From Morella rubra (taxonomy: Eukaryota > Streptophyta > Magnoliopsida > Fagales > Myricaceae): 64,000 nucleotides of DNA. Numbering within the stretch: the stretch's first letter is position 1; each line of letters opens with the position of its first letter. The notes below the pieces were generated by a model that was not told where the DNA came from, searched no databases, and was given only the letters and a program-made list of their open reading frames with translations. Both the position numbers and the translations under genes were made by a program. The DNA lies in contig CM025854.1 in the NCBI GenBank assembly GCA_003952965.2, positions 12,648,271 through 12,712,270 of the forward strand. The letters run 5' to 3'. Below are positions 16,861 to 28,652 of the stretch, one piece after another.

Positions 16861-17600
16861 ATAAATAATCTCTCCTAACTCAGGAGGCGTAAGCAATCCT
16901 TCATACAGCTTGCAAGCCGACGCAAGCGCAATGATCTCTCAGCAAGCGAAGCGAGCCCTGGGAGCAAAGCGAAAAACGCTTCTCCTCTAATAATAACTAA
17001 CTCAGTAAATCCCCCTCCCCCCCAAGGAGAAAGAGCAAAGCGAAGGAGGGAAAGCATTAAAGGGGGTTTAACCCACATGGAGTAATCCAACCATTCGTCC
17101 TGCAATTCCTAATAAAGAGTTGAGTAAAAGAAGACCTTCCAAAAATAAAAATGCTCTCCACATCCTGCATTTCCCTATGGAAAGCTGGAAATGGAGTACG
17201 AGATGACCTTCACCAACTCTACCTAATAAAACTTCCAACCCTAATAAGGCTTTGCATACCGTATGAAGCCATTGTTGCAATATAGTTTAGCTTCCTACTT
17301 TGTCTCACACCCTTTTGGCGGGTCAACAATTAAGGGAGAACACTACGGATTCGTAAGTCAAGCTATAGGATCACTGGGCCCGACAACCACCGTCTTTTAG
17401 TGAGCTAATGACACCCATCTTGTACCGGAAGCATAACATTCTATTTCTCTCAGTTTTGCATTAGTTCCTGTGCACAACTCAGAATGGTTACTGGATAAGA
17501 CTAGAATTGGCGAGTTTCTCATAACATGACACAAAGCCAGAGGTTGATGTTGAACTAAGGCTACTTTCGAGAGACCTGCATTATTTTGTCATCACTTTAC
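16861..17600. other. GC-richer patch, possible organelle-derived (NUMT-like) insertion
   Basis: Composition changes abruptly, with AGCGAAGCGAG and GAGCAAAGCGAA words, a style common in plant mitochondrial DNA. Two minus-strand frames (17280-17068 and 17105-16875) are hydrophobic but I do not recognise them as a named organelle gene. The right part (GGGCCCGACAACCACCGTC near 17375) is also atypical. Origin is an inference from composition only. Confidence 0.35.
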
Positions 17601-17627
17601 TCTTTTCAAAGGGAATAAAAAAAAAAA

Positions 17628-17856
17628 AGATAAATACAAAGTTTGTGATTTGAGGGAAAATCAAAGAAGTCTCTAAACTTTAAAATCTATCAAATTAGTC
17701 CATGAGGTTTAATATACTTTATATTTGAAAGGTCACAGAGAGACTAAAGTTTTAATAGATTTTAAATCTCATGGACTAATTTGATGGGTTATAAAAGTTT
17801 AGGGGACTGATTTGATTTTCAAGCAAACCACAGGGACAAATTTTGTATTTATCCTT
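17628..17856. mobile_element. Short inverted-repeat MITE-like element, copy 2
   Basis: The left end GATAAATACAAAGTTTGTG pairs with the right end CAAATTTTGTATTTATC; internal arms AAATTAGTCCATGAG and CTCATGGACTAATTT also pair. Same family as 8685-8858. No target duplication resolved because both flanks are A-rich. Confidence 0.65.
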
Positions 17857-18289
17857 AAAAAAAGGAATGAAATCTGTAAATGAAAAACTCTTGTGCATTT
17901 TGATTTTGGAACAAGTGTTTCAAATTTGATGGGCTTTTCGATTTTTGAGTGTTTTTAATATGGTGGTTTTAGACACATATTCTATGAGTCACTAAAATTA
18001 TGAATATAGTTAGTCAATTAAGCCGCGAAGTATCTAACATAAAACAACACAACTTTCACAGATTAAAAAGTTAGAAAATGTAAATCTCAAGTGCAATATT
18101 CCAAAGGCAATGAATTGAATTTCCTTTTAAAAGAAAAATATAGCAATATAAAGATAACATAACATCAATTGTAGCACCTGTGTTACAAACGACTCAATAT
18201 TAAACAAAATATGAACAAAGTAGAGTAAGGGAAATAAATAATTGAAAAATTCCATACCAAGATTTTTAGGGTGGTTTGACTCAACTCAA
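17857..18289. other. AT-rich DNA, nothing recognised
   Basis: No coding or RNA signal seen. Confidence 0.5.
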
Positions 18290-18416
18290 GCCTAGGTTCA
18301 ATCCCAAAGATCCTCCCTTGAGTTTTTCTTCACTATCTTCAAATAGTATACACTCTAGCTTTTTGGGTGCTAGAAAACCTTTTATAAGTGTTTTTAGAAA
18401 ATATGAAAATACTTAA
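18290..18416 (-). mobile_element. SIRE-like LTR fragment, inverted
   Basis: On the minus strand, GTATACTATTTGAAGATAGTG and surrounding words match the solo LTR near 10590-10640. Confidence 0.5.
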
Positions 18417-21400
18417 TGTAACACCCCAACCCTCTAAATATTTTCGAATTTAATTATTTTATTGATTTTTAAATAGAGAAAAATTTCCCTAGAAATAGTT
18501 TTACATATCCAAAAATTATGAGAAAAATATCCTCATTCTTGTCTTTTCAAGCTCTTTTATTTTATTAACCATTTTGTTTTCATTTCAGTGTTCTGAATAT
18601 TTTTATAAATTATTTTTAATTGCTGGAAAAGACTATTTTGCCCATAAAGCTTGTTTTAGCCCTAATTTTCTTCTAGAAACCCTATTTTTCTTCAATCTTT
18701 TTGCTTGAAATGTTTTATTTCCTTGTTAGTCTATAGGACCTGTTTGAAGCATGCCGTGCATCATTTGATTATTTTCTAAGAATTTTTATTTTTAGATAGT
18801 GTTTTTGGGCTTGGATTGTATGATATAGTGTGATTGGACTTGAAAATCACTTGTTTTTGGGCCTCTATTCAACCCACTCGACCCAGCCCATGTCAGCACC
18901 TCCTTTGACAAGTAAAACCGGTCAAAGCCATAGGATTTTATAGCAATGATTACCAATCATTTAATGTTCACAAAACCACCTTCAGTGTGTCTCTCCTTGT
19001 GTTGCTGCCGCCCCTCTCCCCCATTGCTGCTCCAAGGCTTGCATAGACCTCCTAATCTAGTGGTAGGCAAGATGATTTGGTCCCTCTAACCCCTAGCATG
19101 GTAGATGTTAACCCTAGGATCTAACTATGGTCAAGAGGGGTATAAATAGCAAGCTCTTCTGAATAAATTCTTCACTGAGCTTGTTCGGCAGTTCATAGAG
19201 AGAGGGAGAGTGATAGAGAGAATTGGAGAAAGTTTGAAGGAAGGGAGAAAGAGAGAGGTCCTAGCCGAATTGTTCTAGGAGGTGATTCTTGAAGAATTTT
19301 GGTAAAATCTTGGAGTTCTATTAAGCTTTGTATTCCTTGATGTTATTTTGATGGTATTAGATCCTAATATCAAGTTTCATGTAGGTTTCAAGCTTGTCAG
19401 GGTCTGAAGAGATTGATTAAGGTAAGGGGTTAGTTTACATGTTAATGATGTTATTAGCTTTTTAATGTTTTAGGTTAGTAACATGCTATACTATGATCTG
19501 GAGCTCTTCATTAGGATGTTCATGTGTTAGAGAAGTAATTAGGTTGGTTAGATATTAGAAGATTTTGAAGAATTGAAGAAATTATGAAGATTAGGTCTTT
19601 TTGCCCTTTGATGATTTTTATGGTAATTTTTGTGTCTTTATTTTGCATGGCACAGTTTTAGGTCATTAAGAGGTATTAGAAGCATGTAGGATTGACTTCA
19701 TGTAATGATTTATGTAGAAATAAAAAGATTTGATTAATTAGGTTAATCCTAGTCTATTTTAGCTTAATTTTTTTATAACAGTCTAGACACTATTAGGAGT
19801 CTCCAGTTTAAATTTCGTGTCATTTGGAGCTAGAATGAATTAATTATTAATTTTTGAAGTTATATTCAAAAACTGATCTGTTCATTGTCTATTCGAACTG
19901 GGCCTATTTTCTAACATTTGTACTGTTTTTATGGGCTTGCATTCTTGTGTTTTGGCTAAGTTTTGGGCTTTGTAGTGGAACCCAAAGTTAGACCTCTTTT
20001 TGGACCCAAAAAGCTTGTTTCTACAGGACATAGATGTTGGGCCTCTTTTCTTGCTTTTGGACCTTCCCAAGTAGCTTTCTTTAGCTACTGACTTAGTTTG
20101 AAAATGGGTTTGCCAGCAAGCCCAAACTAAGGTCACTATTGAACTTGGATTTATAAACTTGCCCTAAGTTTGATGAATGAAAGTTTTATGCTTAATTGCT
20201 TGTTAATTTGGCTAAGTTTTTCAGTTTATTTAAATGGTATTTATTTTTGAAATAAATACAAGTTATGGATGTGATGTATTGCAAAGTCTTTTACAAAGTT
20301 GTTGATTTTAAAGGAACTGGTCTTATGGTTCAAGGTAAGGATATATTTTTGTGAAAAATATATCAATGTTATGGATTATGGATATTGTAGTGCATTTGCA
20401 TGTGCATGGAATTTGGCATTAATGAGATAAGGGATATGACACCTATGGAAAATTTTATATGAGGTGACGGTATCGATCATTGGGGAGTGCAACCATCACT
20501 ACTAGGTAGGATGGCCCGGAGTAGAAGGCAGATGGGCCTTTACTCGTGTCCTAGGACAGCGGAATGTCTAGGACTATCCTAAAGTGGGGGAGATTGGGCG
20601 CACAACCCTGGCCACTCGGGGTGAATCAGATAGATTTATAAGGAAAGGTGCAATAAAGGAACGGACAAGAGCATTGCATTGCATATTGCTTTCTGCATAC
20701 TGCATTTTATATGCTATATATTGCATGGTTGCATGCTACATACTGCATATTGATACACTGGTACTCTCTTTTGCTTATAAACTGCTTTTTGAACATGTAT
20801 GTACTATTTGTATGGTTGTCTTCACATGCCTCATTCCCCTCTTACTAAGTTCTTAAGACTCACCTCTTTGTTTGCTCACTTTTATAAGACAGATTACGCC
20901 GATATTCGATTCTTTTATTACCCATGTCTTGATCATCCATCCGTGCCCTCGTTACCGACAGCCTGGTGGTGATAGTGGACTCCCAACACTACTTGATCCC
21001 AAAGGACTTGCTGTCGGAGTTTTCCCAAGAGAATGGCCCTGTGAAGGCGAACCATAGCCATATCGACTGGATCAACCTCACCAGTTCCTCAGACGAAAAC
21101 TCCTCCTGAATAATGTTGCTGTTTATGTTTCTTTAATTTATTTGGTGGGTTAGAGATTTATTTGTAGGCTTACTTATGTTAGCCTAGGCGCTGTAATCCC
21201 TAATCCCTAACCCCAACAACTTGATTTGTTTGTTTTCCTTTTTCTGATATTGTTCCTGAGTATCGTTTGTTATATAAGTCATGAGTGGTTTGTGTGTCTA
21301 AGTCTCTCTGACCTTTTTCTAACTTGACTTATATTTTCTCCTACTTATTTTTGAGTATTTATTTAATAAGTCTTCCGCTGGTTTTTCTCTATATTATATA

Positions 21401-21420
21401 ATAGTTTTTAAACATCCTAA
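18417..21420 (+). mobile_element. Long gypsy-type LTR-like block (possible solo LTR)
   Basis: Starts TGTAACACCCCAACCC, a usual 5' end of chromovirus LTRs, with TATAAATAGC near 19142 followed by a GA-rich leader. The rest has no long frame and resembles the very long LTRs of the Tekay/Del group (inference). The right end and a target duplication could not be found. Confidence 0.4.
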
Positions 21421-21767
21421 GAACTTTACCACAGTCTTGAGACCTATAGGATAGGAACATGCTGTAATCTCGCCATATATGCACCTCTATTATTATAAAG
21501 AGAGCTTAGAGACTACTATAAGCACGAGGGACGTAGCACTTAAAAACTATTAACCAAAGTTATACCCACTTTGGTTTCCCTAACTTCACTGCTAGTATAA
21601 GTGTTTATACCAACACTCAAACTCAATATTTAGTGGTACTTTAAAAACCTCCAATGATTGGAGAAGTTAATGCTCACAATAGCCTCATTAACAAATGATA
21701 AGCAATAAATGGTAAAAGGAAAAAACTCTTAAACTTTTAACTGCCCAAGGAGAAGAAATAAATGTAT
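21421..21767. other. Unassigned repeat-like DNA
   Basis: No coding frame and no clear element end. Confidence 0.4.
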
Positions 21768-21945
21768 GAGACGAAAACTTGATGGATCTTTGGAATAATC
21801 TTTCTAAGGCATCTTTGAAATAAACATGGGAGACGACAACTCGATGGATCTCTTGAATAATCTTGCAAAGTCATCTCTGAAATAAACGTGAGAGATAAAA
21901 ACTCGATAGATCCCTTGAATAATCTTGCAAATCCATCTCTTTTAT
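21768..21945. repeat. Tandem repeat, three units of about 60 bp
   Basis: Units start near 21768, 21830 and 21890 with GAGACGAAAACTTGATGGATC, GAGACGACAACTCGATGGATC and GAGAGATAAAAACTCGATAGA. Each continues with TTGGAATAATC or TTGAATAATCTTGCAAA and CATCTCTGAAATAAAC-like words. Confidence 0.85.
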
Positions 21946-22360
21946 TCACCCTTTGGCCCTTGTTATACTCAAGCTGAAATTTCTAGCCAACTGGGTGCAT
22001 TTAATATGAAGAGAGCTATTGAATGCCATACTCACACAACCAACAGTAAGAGTTTCGTAGAAAAACTCAATTGATTGCTAGAAATATATACTCATTTGTC
22101 CATATTCTATTAGAGAAAGTCAATTTTGGAATGTTCTTTATTCTTGTTGTAACAAATTCTTGCTGATGTGTAAAATTCTAAATTGTTCTTGGTGAAAATA
22201 GGTTAGTTAGAATATTCTTCTTTGTATATACTGGTGCACTTGTGCATTTTTTATTCAGATAAATATACAAAAAATTCCAACAACCTCTCGTCTCCAAATT
22301 CTCTCTGTTTTCCCAGCTCACCTTTTTCTTCCACTAAATCTGATATGGTATCAAAGCATT

Positions 22361-23440
22361 GATGGAGTCTCCGACCTCTACTGATCCTACCCACACCACC
22401 ACAACCACCATTATTGCATCGAAACACCTACTGTTAACCTACCCTCATGGTTGAAATTTTTTGAAACTTCGCCGATCCTTCCAATCCTTATCATTTAGAA
22501 CCATCTGACAATCCAGCAGAAATTCTTGTTGCTGAACTATTGACCACCGAGAACTACCCCACATGGAGTTGCTTTATGCAATGTGGGCTTCGAGCCAAGA
22601 ACAAGCTCAGGTTCATCAATAGGGTACTTACTCCACCGACAGACGACCTGTTATTTGGTTCATGAGAGCATTGCAACAACATGGTAGGTCGTGGCTCCAC
22701 AATTCTATTTCCTTGTAGCTCCTGTCAAGTGTTGCATTCATTGACAATGTTGCTGAGACTTGGGCTGAACTCCAGGATTGATTTTCATAGCGGAACGGTC
22801 CTTGCATATATGAACCGAAAAAAGTACTCACCAATTTCACTCAAGATCAAGAATCGATAAGCATTTACTATGGTAAACTGAAGACCTTATAGGATAAGCT
22901 CCAGGTATATGATCCAATTCCTTAATGCAATTGTGAGAATCTAAGGGTATTGATTAACCGATGCCAACGTGATTGTGTTTTACATTTGTTAATGGGTTTG
23001 CATGAGTCTTACTCTAATGTGAGAGACCAAATAATGTTTTTTGACCCACTCCCACCAATCAACAAGCTGTTTTCCTTTATTTAGCAATAAGAGCGTCAAC
23101 ACCACCTTACTTTCTCTGCACCCACAGTTGCTTTAGCTACTCAAAAATAACCTTTTGGTAACTTCAAATTTAATGGAAAATGTCTTTCCTCTAAGATCCA
23201 ACCATGCTGCCCACATTGTAAAATTTCTAGTTATAGTCTTGAGAAGTGTTTTAAGCCTAAAATGCCTATTTGTACACACTGTGATATGGCTGGTCAAGTA
23301 CACACCTAGATGTTATAAGTTACATGGTTATATCGTGGGTCATAATTTTCACAAACCTGCTAATGGTGTTTTTACCAATCAAGTGAGTTCTCAGAACATT
23401 AAGGATGACTTTGAGGATAAAGTCTCATTAACTAAGGGGT
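22361..23440 (+). pseudogene. Copia gag remnant
   Basis: Starts MESPTSTDPTHTTT just after the primer-binding site. Broken frames carry retrotransposon gag-like text (ESISIYYGKLKTL, CVLHLLMGLHESYSNVRDQI) and a zinc-knuckle relic CTHCDMAGQVHT with downstream CYKLHGY-like text (Gly-His altered). Many stops and frameshifts. Confidence 0.8.
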
Positions 23441-23535
23441 AGTACAACAGCTATTGGGCTTACTCAAACATAAGGATTCGTCTGGTTCTCATGCTACCAA
23501 TCGAGTCCAGACTCTAATCCTTTCTAGTAACTCTA

Positions 23536-23862
23536 TTGGTCCTTCTACCTCAATGTCTGGTATTTCCATGTCTCTCTGTTACAAACACATACTCTCATCA
23601 CCCTTATAAAATTCCTTGGATCATTGACACCAATGCTACAAATCACATGGTTTGTAGCACCTCTTATCTCACCCAAATTACTTCTCAAGTCAATTACCTT
23701 GTTAAATTTCCAGACGAAGATATTGTTCGTGTTACCCATATTGGTATGATTCACCTCACAAATTCTCTTGTTCTTCAAGAGGTCTTATGTGTTCTTTCTT
23801 TTACTTTTAATCTTATCTTTGTTAACAGACTAATTGACCAATTTAATTATTGTTTCATGTAG
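23536..23862 (+). pseudogene. Copia protease remnant
   Basis: Contains IPWIIDTNATNHMVCS, the copia protease active-site region, where the family usually has WIIDSGAT. The D-S-G motif is D-T-N here, so catalysis would be lost. Followed by LQEVLCVLSFTFNLIFVNRL, the normal downstream block. Confidence 0.85.
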
Positions 23863-23939
23863 GGTCTTGTGTCATGGATAACGATTAGGAAGGTGAGATG
23901 GATAATGACTTGTTTCACTTGTTGCTTGAAAGGTGCCTT

Positions 23940-24900
23940 CTTAAGATTTAGTGACTGCTATTCCAAATTTTTCCAGCAACACTACTTTATCTTTTGTTTC
24001 TGCAATACATTTCATACTATCTTTAATTTATGACATTATAGGCTATGTCACATCTTTGAGCCTAGGATAACTCATTGGTGATCCTTTTGTATCCACTCGT
24101 ACTACACCTATACATCCCTATTCAATTTTCATTTGGCAAAACAACTTAGATTACCATTTTCTAATAGTAAACATCAGTCTTTCACTTTATTTGAGCTTAT
24201 GCATTGTGATTTGTGGGGTCCTTTCTCGGTTACTGCACATGATGGTATACGTTTCTTTTTTACTATTGTTGAAGATCTTTCTAGAACTACTTAGACCTAT
24301 ATGCTTAAACACAAATCTAATACTATTGGTTGCATACAGTCTTTTTGTCAATTAGTTGAAACACAATTCAATCTTAAAGTCAAAACACTTTGTAGTGATA
24401 ACAGGTTGGAATTCCACCTCTAGTGTTTCATGCTCAAATGAGAACCATTCATCAAAGAACCATTAACATCTTCTCCAAGTTGCTCGAGCTTTAAGGTTTC
24501 AGTCAAATATTCCATTGAAATACTGGAACCATTGTATTTTCACTGCCACCTACATCATAAAATGCCTCATGAGGTCCTTTTCCAATCTAAACTAAACTTT
24601 CAGAATCTAAGAGTGTTTGGTTATTCAGCTTATGCTTCCACTAGACTTCAAGGATGAAAGAAATTTGATCCTAGAAGTTGAGCTTGTGTTTTCCTTGTTT
24701 ATCCCTTTGGCATTAAGGGATACAGACTCCTTGACCTTAATACTCATTCCATTTTTAGGTCTATTTTCCTCTTTAGAATACATCCCATAATGTTTTTCCT
24801 TCTGTAGATTTTGGTCTTGATCAGCCCACTGTTGATCCTTTCTTTTCTATTCTAATTGATGATTTATCATCGTCTACACCTTCCCTTGTTTCCCATATAG
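23940..24900 (+). pseudogene. Copia integrase remnant
   Basis: Broken frames keep ELMHCDLWGPF-like text near 24190 and FFLTIVEDLSRTT-like text near 24250, then VFGYSAYASTRLQG near 24615, all typical of the copia integrase core and C-terminus. Multiple stops. Confidence 0.75.
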
Positions 24901-25239
24901 CTACTAATCCTACATAGCAACCAGTAGCCTCTCCAAATCTCTCGGCCTCACCACCTATCCAACCTTATTCCCCACCACTCCATACAAATTCATCTTTTAT
25001 CCAAACCTTTCCTCGATCTCCAAATCCACCTCTTCGTCGGTCTACCAGATCTTGAAGGGCACCACAATATTTGCAAGACTTTCACTGTCAAAAAGTGATT
25101 GCTACTTCTCTCACTCTCTCTCTATTTTTGGTCGTTACATCATCTCCTCCTTCAGGTATTACTTTCCCTCTTTCTAATCATTTATCATATCATAAAATTG
25201 TCTACCTATTATCGTGCTTTTAGCACCTCCATTTTCCAC

Positions 25240-25945
25240 TCACTGTGAACCCCAATCCTACACTAAAGCTTGTAAGGATCCTCGTTGGCATAAGGCTATG
25301 GACTTAGAAGATACTACTTAGAAATTTAATGAAACTTGGACCCGCAGAACTTCCTCCTAACAAGGAAGCTATCGATTGCAAGTGGGTTTACAAGGTTAAG
25401 TATCATTCTAATGGGAGTGTAGAACGATACAAAGCCCGCCTTGTTGCCAAGGGCTATTCCCAACAAGAAGGTATTGACTATCATGAGACTTTTTCTCCTG
25501 TGATGAAGCTAGTCACAATTTGATGTCTTCTTGGTATTGTTACCACCCGTGATTGGTTCTTGAAACAATTTGATGTCCATAATACTTTTTTGCACAGGGA
25601 CCTCGACAAGGTAGTATATATGAAGAAACCTCTTGGTTACAATAAAGGAACTCAAGGTCAAGTATGTCGTTTACTCAAGAGTTTTTATGCTAAAAACAAG
25701 CATCTAGGCAGTGGTACTCTAAGTTTTCTAGCTCTCTCATTGCCTATGGGTTTACTCAGTCAAAATTTTATTATAGATTATTCAGCCTACAAACTGACAC
25801 TTCCTTTCTTGCTCTCTTAGTTTACGTCGATGATATTGTTGTTGCTAGCTCTACACTTGTTGCCATTGATCATTTACAAAAGTTCTTAAACTCTCATTTT
25901 AAGATCAAGTCTCTCACTGATCTTAAGTATAATACCATTATGGGA
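25240..25945 (+). pseudogene. Copia reverse transcriptase remnant
   Basis: Shows [40 protein letters not shown] and SPVMKLVTI, then KQFDVHNTFLHRDLDKVVYM and the catalytic box LVYVDDIVVA near 25818. Stops occur and the frame changes twice. Sequence is cut off before RNase H. Confidence 0.9.
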
Positions 25946-27499
25946 CAAACCTATCACAATCAGCAAATTTTAATCAGAACATATATTGAAAGTCTTTGAT
26001 TAAACTTCAAAGTGTTATAAATAGTATAGTAACACGTCTGTAAAGCTCAACAAGCCAAAAACCTTTTAATAACTATACTTCAGTAAACAACAACGCACAA
26101 ACCTTTTAATCAGTGAATTATTTTTTCATTTTAACATTTTACAAACTAAATCTGTTTGTTTTACCTTATGTGTTTTATGTAACTTGCTTTCATCTTCATT
26201 CTGAAGTTGCTACAGTCATATCCTAATTGAACATTGAGAAGTTTTTTCTTTTAGCTTTTCACTTTCTTATCATTGAATTGGACAGGATATTGTTAAATCT
26301 ATTTGTGATAATGATGATATTAAAGCCATCTCAAATGTCAGTCCAAACAAGGTACGTTATACCATCAGTGTGGAACACTGGTTCAAAGCCCCAAATCTTA
26401 ATTGTGGTATGCTTCTGAGTCAATATGATTCGGAAAGAAAAGAGTTGTATAGGTTGCATGGGTCCTTTGTTCTATTTATTCAATTATTATCTATACAGCA
26501 AGGCAGACAACAAACATAAAGCATAACATAACATAAAGTAGGGCACAAACCCTAAAGTATATTAAAGACAAAATAGTAATTAATTAAAAACAGGGCTTCA
26601 ATCAGTAAACAACAACAAGGCACACAACATAAAGCAAATGACATGTTTACCACATCAGTAAAGCTCAGCAACCAACAAAGTATAAAGTATACTTTAGACA
26701 AAACAAGGTTTGAATTTTGTATTATAAACAAGACCCCCAATGTGTCGAGCAGGGTTAGGAAAGAGATAGGTGCTAAGGCCACATAACATGATAAAACAAA
26801 ATTAAAGATTAAACAACACCCAGGGACCACATGTTGTCGGGTAGCATCATCAATTTGTAATAATAGGATATACTTTAAATTATAGGTTTTGGACCACCTT
26901 ACGCATATAAATAGCAACCCACCAAATCACAATACACATTATACCCAACCATTCCAGATGCATAAAACGCATATTTGACAGAGGAAATGAAATATCGAAG
27001 GGAGATGGCTTGCTGTCGCTAGCGTTTCGGCTCACAATAGTTTCATTTGCTATTCGTCTAGGTCACGTTCGTAAATGAAATCAAGGTTCGGTGGAAATGG
27101 GGGGTCACTGAAATTTGGGCAACCCGAATGGCAGATTTGGTGTTCTATTCAACCTTTTTCCACCGCTGTCTGGACAAGCAAATGGAGTCTAACTGATTTT
27201 AGACAAAAAAACCCTAATTCATGTTGTCCCCAAAAGTGGTCGAATTTTACAAGGGCAGCTCGCGTAATTGTACTGTCACTTAACAAGGTCATTTCAGTCT
27301 TTCCATATGTACGACAGGCACGTGGGACGCGCATGGGGGATTATTCTGTCTGATTTAACGGTACTTTTTAACGGAGACGATAATTGATGAGATTTGAAAC
27401 TTACAGGTCTCAAATAGCCGTTTTTGAAATAGCGGGTATCATTGTGATTTTGCCCCATAAATATGGGGCTAACTATGACTTTTCTCCCTTTTTTTTTTT
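25946..27499. mobile_element. Unidentified insert inside the copia element
   Basis: Interrupts the copia element between reverse transcriptase and 3' LTR. The right end has a MULE-like look (GCCCCATAAATATGGGGC, then ACTATGACTTTTCTCCC). A possible exon is flanked by splice-like signals at about 26287-26351 (GACAG before, GTACGTT after). I recognise no protein in it. Confidence 0.35.
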
Positions 27500-27698
27500 T
27501 GTAACAAATTCTTGTTGATGTATAAATTTATTCTAGATTGTTCTCAGTGCGAATAGGTTAGTTAGAATATTCTTCTTTGTATATACTAGTGCATTGTACA
27601 TTTTTTATTCAGATGAATATAAAGAAAATTCCAGCAACCTCTCATATCCGAATTCTATCTGTTTTCCCAGCTCACCTTTTTCTCCTACTAAATCTGAT

Positions 27699-28652
27699 AT
27701 CCAAAATCTAATTTTTAGGTTCAATCTAGGAGTAGACTCGTTTGAAGCTAAAGAGTTAACTTATTTTCATAGATTCAAAATCCAAGTTTCATGATTCTGA
27801 CTCATTTAGAGGTAGGAGTCGACTCATTTGTCTAGAGACAAATGTCTTTTTTATAGGGTAGATATCATTTAAGGGGGTCTAAACTATTAAGTTTGTTACA
27901 TTGAACCTTCAAAATACTAAAATTTGTCAACGGGAGCAATTAGACAAATTATGACAACCTGTATCATGCAACCTGGCACATATGTTGTACGTTTAAGTTG
28001 TAGGATCTAATCGAAAGGGGCATATTGATCCATTTCAATAGTTTAAGAGCTCAACATGACAAACTCAGTAGATTAGAATCCCAAGTGACATTGATGCCAT
28101 AATTCAAGATGCAAAATGGTGTTTTCTCCTACTTAATTAGAGACAAGTGTCAATTCCTTTCACCATATTTGAATTTATTCATGACGTTTTACGGTGTCGA
28201 CTGAGTGCATCTGAAAATTTAGAAAAGATCTTTCAGATTTGCAAGTGTTTGACGTACAATTTACCTTCAAAACAAAATTTAACTAACCTCCAGCTTGATA
28301 ATAGGATAAGAATTCAAAATATAGTGATCAAATGTGAAAATATTTATTCTCTTTTTGGACTATGCATGTAAAATACTAATTGTACCAAAATACTGTGTAG
28401 CGAGGCCATAGTTGAGGTCCTCCCCTCTCAAATATGGAAAGCAAAATGCGGCTCCTTATTCTACCGTCCTGTGAATGATATCCATCTCCAAAGCAGATAG
28501 TTTGTAGTAAGAGGACAAATAAATCAATGTTACTCTTCTATTCCTCCAAAACACCCATCATTATTTCTCTTTGCATCCACGCCTGCAACATTTTCATTCA
28601 GCACTCCCCCACCCAAGAAAAAAAAAAAAAGGGTAAAAACTGGGAATTTGTT
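27699..28652. other. Unassigned AT-rich DNA between the copia element and COQ3
   Basis: 3' flank of COQ3, containing its presumed 3' UTR just below 28653. No other gene is supported. Confidence 0.5.

Larger units (their letters stand above)
22148..27698 (+). mobile_element. Decayed Ty1-copia element with short LTRs and a foreign insert
   Basis: 5' LTR about 22148-22345 (TGTAACAAATTC ... AAATCTGATA), followed at 22346 by the primer-binding site TGGTATCAAAGC (initiator-Met tRNA type). The 3' LTR, about 27500-27698, is clearly homologous. Between them the domain order is gag, protease, integrase, reverse transcriptase, as in copia. Coding sequence ends abruptly near 25945, and 25946-27499 is unrelated DNA. 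Short LTRs of about 200 bp fit the Ale/Retrofit group (inference). No clear 5-bp target duplication was found. Confidence 0.85.
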
